Below, piece after piece: positions 35,501 through 41,500 of a DNA stretch of 64,000 nt. The notes below the pieces were generated by a model, which was not told the origin of the DNA, ran no database searches, and saw nothing but the letters and a program-made list of their open reading frames with translations. The stretch is from Leptasterias polaris. Taxonomy: Eukaryota > Echinodermata > Asteroidea > Forcipulatida > Asteriidae. The position numbers and the translations under genes are program-made. Each line of letters starts with the position of its first letter. The stretch's first letter is position 1. The stretch spans positions 3,100,001-3,164,000 of the forward strand of contig JAZGTN010000047.1 in the NCBI GenBank assembly GCA_037783415.1, read 5' to 3'.

Positions 35501-38500
35501 GGTTTGTTTTTGTCGGGGTTTTTTCTCCCCTCTTTATTCTTCGTCTTCTTCTTCTTTCTTCTTTCATTGATTCCTTCTAACACAGTGAAACATAACATCA
35601 CTGAATCTTGATAATCTAGATACGCCCTTTCGGAAACCCCGGCTTTGGCTTCAGCTTCAGCTTAGTCCACCTGATTGAAGACCGCTAAGGAACACGCTTG
35701 CTTTTCTAAAACCCCGACGAAGCCCGAACCCAAAGCCGTGGTTTCGCAAAGGCCCGATAGTATAGTCAAGTATTTCACGATAAAATTACTATACAATCTG
35801 TACTGAGATCGTTTTGTATTTAATACAGGGGATCCGAAATATGATCCGCATCCCTGGTGGAGAGTTGATTTGGAGGCGGAATACTCATTGGGCAGCATCA
35901 CCGTTACATTAAGAACCGACTGCAGTAATTGTGGTAACTATCTTTGTTTTAGTTCATAAATTTTACATGGGTTTGTATTTATGAAATGCTGCAATGGCCA
36001 TGAAATAAAAGCTTCGCATTTTGTGTGTGGTCCGATATGGAAGCATATAATTGCCGCAACATGAAAATCAAAATCTCTCTTATCGTGTACGTATACGATA
36101 AGTTATATTGTACGTTTACGGTAAATTACCGTGTACGTACACCTTAATATGTATGTACACGGCAAGCTATTGTGTACGTACACGACTAGAGGGAGATTCG
36201 TTTTATTCATGTGACGGCAACACGCTTCCGTTCAGTCCGATCCTCAACAATAATAATAATGGTTATTAAATTAATATTTGTTTTTTTATATCAATTTATA
36301 AATCACGAGTGAAACTGCCGCTGTACATTATTAAATGATTTGGGTTCGAAAATTAAATAGAGCAGAGTTTGTACCAACGACCTCCGGTTTAATGTGCCGG
36401 TGCTCGAAACTGAGCTATCTAGTCCTAGTTGGCGGACTCCCTTTTTAGTCAATATCTTTGCACGGGATGCCAGACAGAAGCCATACAATCGTCAACTGCC
36501 GGCCGTGTGGGATCACACCCAAGAGAGACCACCAACACAGGGCTAGATAGCTCAGTTGGTAGAGCGCGGCACGTTAAACTGGAGGTCGTTAGTTCAAATC
36601 CCGCTCCAGATATGTTTTCGAGAAGTTATCAAAAACTACACCAAACACATAAATCAATTCTATAATCAAAAGTTACGTATAATCGGTTATTAGAGAATTG
36701 TTCCACAGTTTTTACTTGAACGTTGATGTTTTATTTACCTCTTCGAATATTTGTTAGGACTGTCATTCATCGGTGCAGTAGCACGAGCAGGGCTCAGTGC
36801 GACTGTGACTGACAACCAACAGTGTGGCTTGCCGGCCACTGTGGAACAATCCCAAACTGGTGCCGTGATTACATTCCACTGTGATCCACCAATGATAGCC
36901 AATTACGTGAGCTTGGATATCGATCCATCTCGACCAAATGTTCAAAAAGCTGATCTGCATATCGCTGAGGTGACAGTAAAAGACGAGACAAGTTCAGGTA
37001 CTACAGGCTACTTCAATTTAGAATTGGTTTAGTTTGCAATAAATACACCCACCATCCATCCAAACAATCTATCAACATTTCATAAATTAAGTTGATCCTT
37101 ATGTCTTTCCGGGATTTTGTGATTTGCTATGGTTATTCCGATTGCTGCAATCGAAATAGGCACATGTGATTTGTTTTTCATTTGTAACTATTTATTTATT
37201 TATTGTTTTTTTCCCCCCTTCTATTTAGTGTATTTGTAATTATTTATTTTAGGGGTAGGGAGGGGAGGGGAGGGGGTAGTGAATAGAAGTTTTAGACGGC
37301 AAACGTTCAATGAAGAAATGTTCCCTTTATACGATATGCAACGCCAATGAAAACGACTAATCGATTGATTCAAAATAACGATCGATAGGAGCAAAACACC
37401 GATTGATGTAATGATCGAAACATATTCATCTATGGCATTCCATACGTGGCTTCCCACTATATTCAGTTACCAAATTAAAGTAACTGGTGTTGTTTCGTTT
37501 CAAATGTGTTGTTCTTTTGCCTCGATGATGTCCGACTTTTTAAAAAGTATCTTAGCTTTAAGAAAGATCAACTTAGTCTCAGTTCAAAAAAAGGTTTGAC
37601 CTTTAATGGATATTTTCTGAGGTGAATACTACAAAAGACACAGATAATAGTAACTCTCTTTTTATTTTACACTTTCTATAATCGATCGTTAACAATTATT
37701 TTCGTCAAATACTGATCCGGACAATTTTAAATGTATAAATGTACTAATGTCCGAAGATGTATACAAACAAAAACAAAAAAACTAAAACAGAAAGACCGTT
37801 GAGGCAAGTGATCAGTCTCTTTTTAAAAGTTGATTAATCTGACGTACATTTCACGTGAAGATTCACTGTTTTTTTGTATTATATTGAATCCCATTTCCTC
37901 CAGTCATACCCTTACAGGGAAAGAAAACTAAACAGAGTACAAATCTTGGTGACCGATTCGTGGCGTCTATGGCCTTTGACGGGAATACGGGAACGTACAG
38001 CGAAACCAGTAAGCCGTTATTTAATACTATTTTTTGGAACTTCTCGATAAATATGCAGGGTGCCGATTACAACTAATGAAACAGCGTGGACTATATTCTG
38101 ATGTCAATTAACAAGATTTTAACTGATTTACGTGACAGAATTTAAATAAGCCAAACACTTTGTAACCACATCTATAATACCATCGTGAACGTTTCGTGAA
38201 GGCCATAGGCCTACATACAAAAGAAAATCCAACTCCGCCCCCGAATTATCTCTCCTGATTGGCAATAGAACAAAGGTACACACCATGGCTACTTTACACA
38301 CACATTTTGTCACTATTCCCCAGATAACGTTGTTTTGAGATCGTCTTCTTGATGTCGATATTTATACCGGTTATTCTTTCAGCTAATCATAACAACCCCT
38401 GGTGGCGATTGGACTTGGGTGACGAACACTGCATTGGCAGAGTCAATGTTACGCCTAGAGTGAACTGCTGTGGTAAATGAAACTATTCAAAGTGGATTCA

Positions 38501-41500
38501 GGGGGGGGGGGGGTTGGCGGGCACACTTGCGTCAGTAAGATTTGCTGTTGTAAACAGCAATAGATAAACAAAGAGAGAGAGAGTGTAAGAAAGTGTGGGG
38601 ATAGGGAAGGTACCGGGGAGTGAAAGGGGGGGGGGGGGGAGGTTAAAGCAATATTATGTAGTTACTGTAACAAATTATACTTGCTGACAACTGCATGTTT
38701 GATGACTACCGTGAAGACTGTTCAATAGTGAGGCAACAGACAGCTTATTTTTTTCAAAACATTTTATCCATATAACCGGAAAAAAATGTTGACAAGATCA
38801 AAATTCCCCATTCCGACAGATGTTGACACAGTTGTGTACATGTTTCCACATACGTACCTCTAAACACGGTGGGACGTTGACGAGGAGACTTTATATTATT
38901 GCGATGGGCTTAACGTCAAAAGTGAACAGTTGAACGATGCCATGCCGGCAATAAAATTACAAAATGTTGGCTTGCGTAAGCTGTTTTACTAACACATAGC
39001 TGTACTTTATTTCTAAATATAATATCACTCGGACTGATGTGCTTTATCAGAGAGAATCTAGTGTAACACAATTTTCCCGGGGCCCTTAAGCTGGCCCGGA
39101 ATCACTCTGTAAAGGCTTTGCGTTCGCTAGTTCTTTTCAAACTATACGTGTTTACATCATGGCCAAAAGGATGTTCTTTCTAAACGGCATAAGCTAGTGG
39201 CTAGCAGGCCGACTAGCAGGTCGTTTTCCTAGCCCCGTAAAAAGAAAACCCAACAAAACCATAGTTGAAAAGGGCAAAGAAAGCAGACTTTAAACCCGGT
39301 AAAAATAATAGTATCGTAAATTTGGGTGTTGATCCCTGGCTATACGGCAGCTAACGGTTGCATGGCTTCTGAATTGCACCCGAACGAAGATTGTATAGGG
39401 TAGAGCGCCGGTGTCACGTTAATCCAGAGGTTGTTGGATCAAAAAGTAAATTGTTCTTTGCTCACCCCAAATTGGAAAATATAATTATTATTAAACAAAT
39501 ATCTTCGATTTTTTCAAGCAGGAAACCGTTTCATTGGTGTAACCGTACGTGCAGGAGTCAATTTGACCCATATCGAGAATCAACAATGTGGCTCACCGGC
39601 AACCGCAGCCCAGTCTGTTGCAGGCGTCACATTTGGATTTATGTGTGAACCGCGGGTAAAAGCCAAGTATGTCAGCTTGGATATCAGTAATACAGGAGCG
39701 CTGAATATCGCCGAGGTGACGGTAGAAGAGTACAACTCTGACCAATGTTTGCCTGAATTTGATGAACGTAAGATTTCAAACTTTTATAACACACATTCAG
39801 AATATTTTACAGCGAGTTTCATTATCGTATACATTAAAATATCCATTAATATCAAATGTGTACACTGTATATCCCTGCTCGATTTGTCCCGGACATGAAG
39901 CACAATGTACTTGATTATTCAAGAGCAAATAATAACAAAGTATCAATATGAAAGCTCACACGTCATACTTTTTATTCTACCAAATTCTCAATAAAAGTAA
40001 ACTTTACAATCTACAACACTGTAAAAGTCGAGCAAATAGCAATTTGTTATTTAGATTGCTCTAATCAAAATAAACAAGTTTTGGGAGAAAGCTCATTCAG
40101 TAGTTTAACGTTGGGACGTCGGTTTCTTTCAACAGGACCAACAACTGCAGAAGTTGTTACAGTGGAAGAACAAACTCCCACAGAAGGTGAGAAGAAGCTC
40201 ATCACGAGATGCACTTATCACTAGTTTGAAGAGTATTTCACACGTTGATTGGATGGTGTGATAAATTACAAATATAGGCCATGTAACCTGTGACACCACA
40301 TGTTTACAAAAGAGCCACAGAGCACAATTTGTGCACAATATGTCACCTCAAGAAAACAATATATGGACATTGCAATGTTTAATTTTTCAACTTTTGATCT
40401 GATGAAAAGTCTCTCATCTCAAATCTTGTTCAGAATGTTACCATTTTCTCAAATTTATGAGATATTTCTAACACATTAATGTGAAAATTTCCCAAATGAC
40501 CAGCGTAGTATAAATCTCGCCTGCCAGAAAGGCCCTGGAATGCATAAGGTCAGTTGTTTTGTTTAACAAAGTTAACATTGTCTATACGGTGGGTACCAAT
40601 TTACTCATTCGAAAACCAACGATAATTAACCATGAGTTTGGGTCTGACGGACAAACTTGCTAATCAATAAATTAAATTTTATTTTTAAATTGTTATCAAT
40701 TCAATAGACATATCATAGTGCGTCAATTTAAAACATTTATTGGAAATTCCAAAATGCAGATAACTTCGATCAAATTAATCAAGTTCGGGTAAAAACTGCG
40801 TAATTATTTTGACAAGCTCTTACTTTTTATTTCAGCCGCAACAACTGCCCCGCCAACTACTGCAGAAGTAACCGTAACAAAGCAAAGTCCCACACAAGGT
40901 GAGAAAGCAAAGTTGCCGCTTTCACTATGACATTTCACAAGCTGATTGAGTAGTGTGTTACCAGAAAAACTACAGGGAAGAACATAATTTACTCATCCAT
41001 AAAGGAATGATACAATCAACTTTAATCAATTGACGTAAAATGAGTTTGATTCTGATGGAGAAATTTACTAATCAATAGATGTATCTTTGATTTGATCGAT
41101 ATATTATAGTGCAGCAATTAAAAACATTTATGGGAAATTCAAACATGCAGATATTAAACTTCGATCAAAATATTCAAGTTCGAGTAAAAACTCGGTCGTT
41201 ATGTTGACAAGCTCTTACTTTATTTCAGCCGCAACAACTGCCCTGCCAACTTCTGCGGAATTAACCACAACAAAGCAAAGTCCCACACAAGGTGAGAAAG
41301 CTAAGTTGCCGCTTTCACTATGACATTTCACAAGTTGATTGGGTAGTGTGTTACCAGAAAAACTATACAGGGAAGAAAAGAGTTTACTCCTCCAAATAGC
41401 AATGATACAATTCACTTTACTCAACGACATCAAATGAATTTGGTTCTGATGAAGAAATTTACTAATCAATATATGTACTTTTGGTTTGATCGATATGTTA

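Noticed and set aside
36541..36612. Functional tRNA gene
   Set aside because: A and B boxes are present, but the T stem (GTTAG with CCCGC) and acceptor stem do not pair. The same module recurs as a repeat at 19.1 and 39.4 kb.
37914..37920. Alternative acceptor CTTACAG for exon 5
   Set aside because: In phase 1 it gives an in-frame stop after three codons. The acceptor at 37903 keeps the frame and aligns with exon 2.
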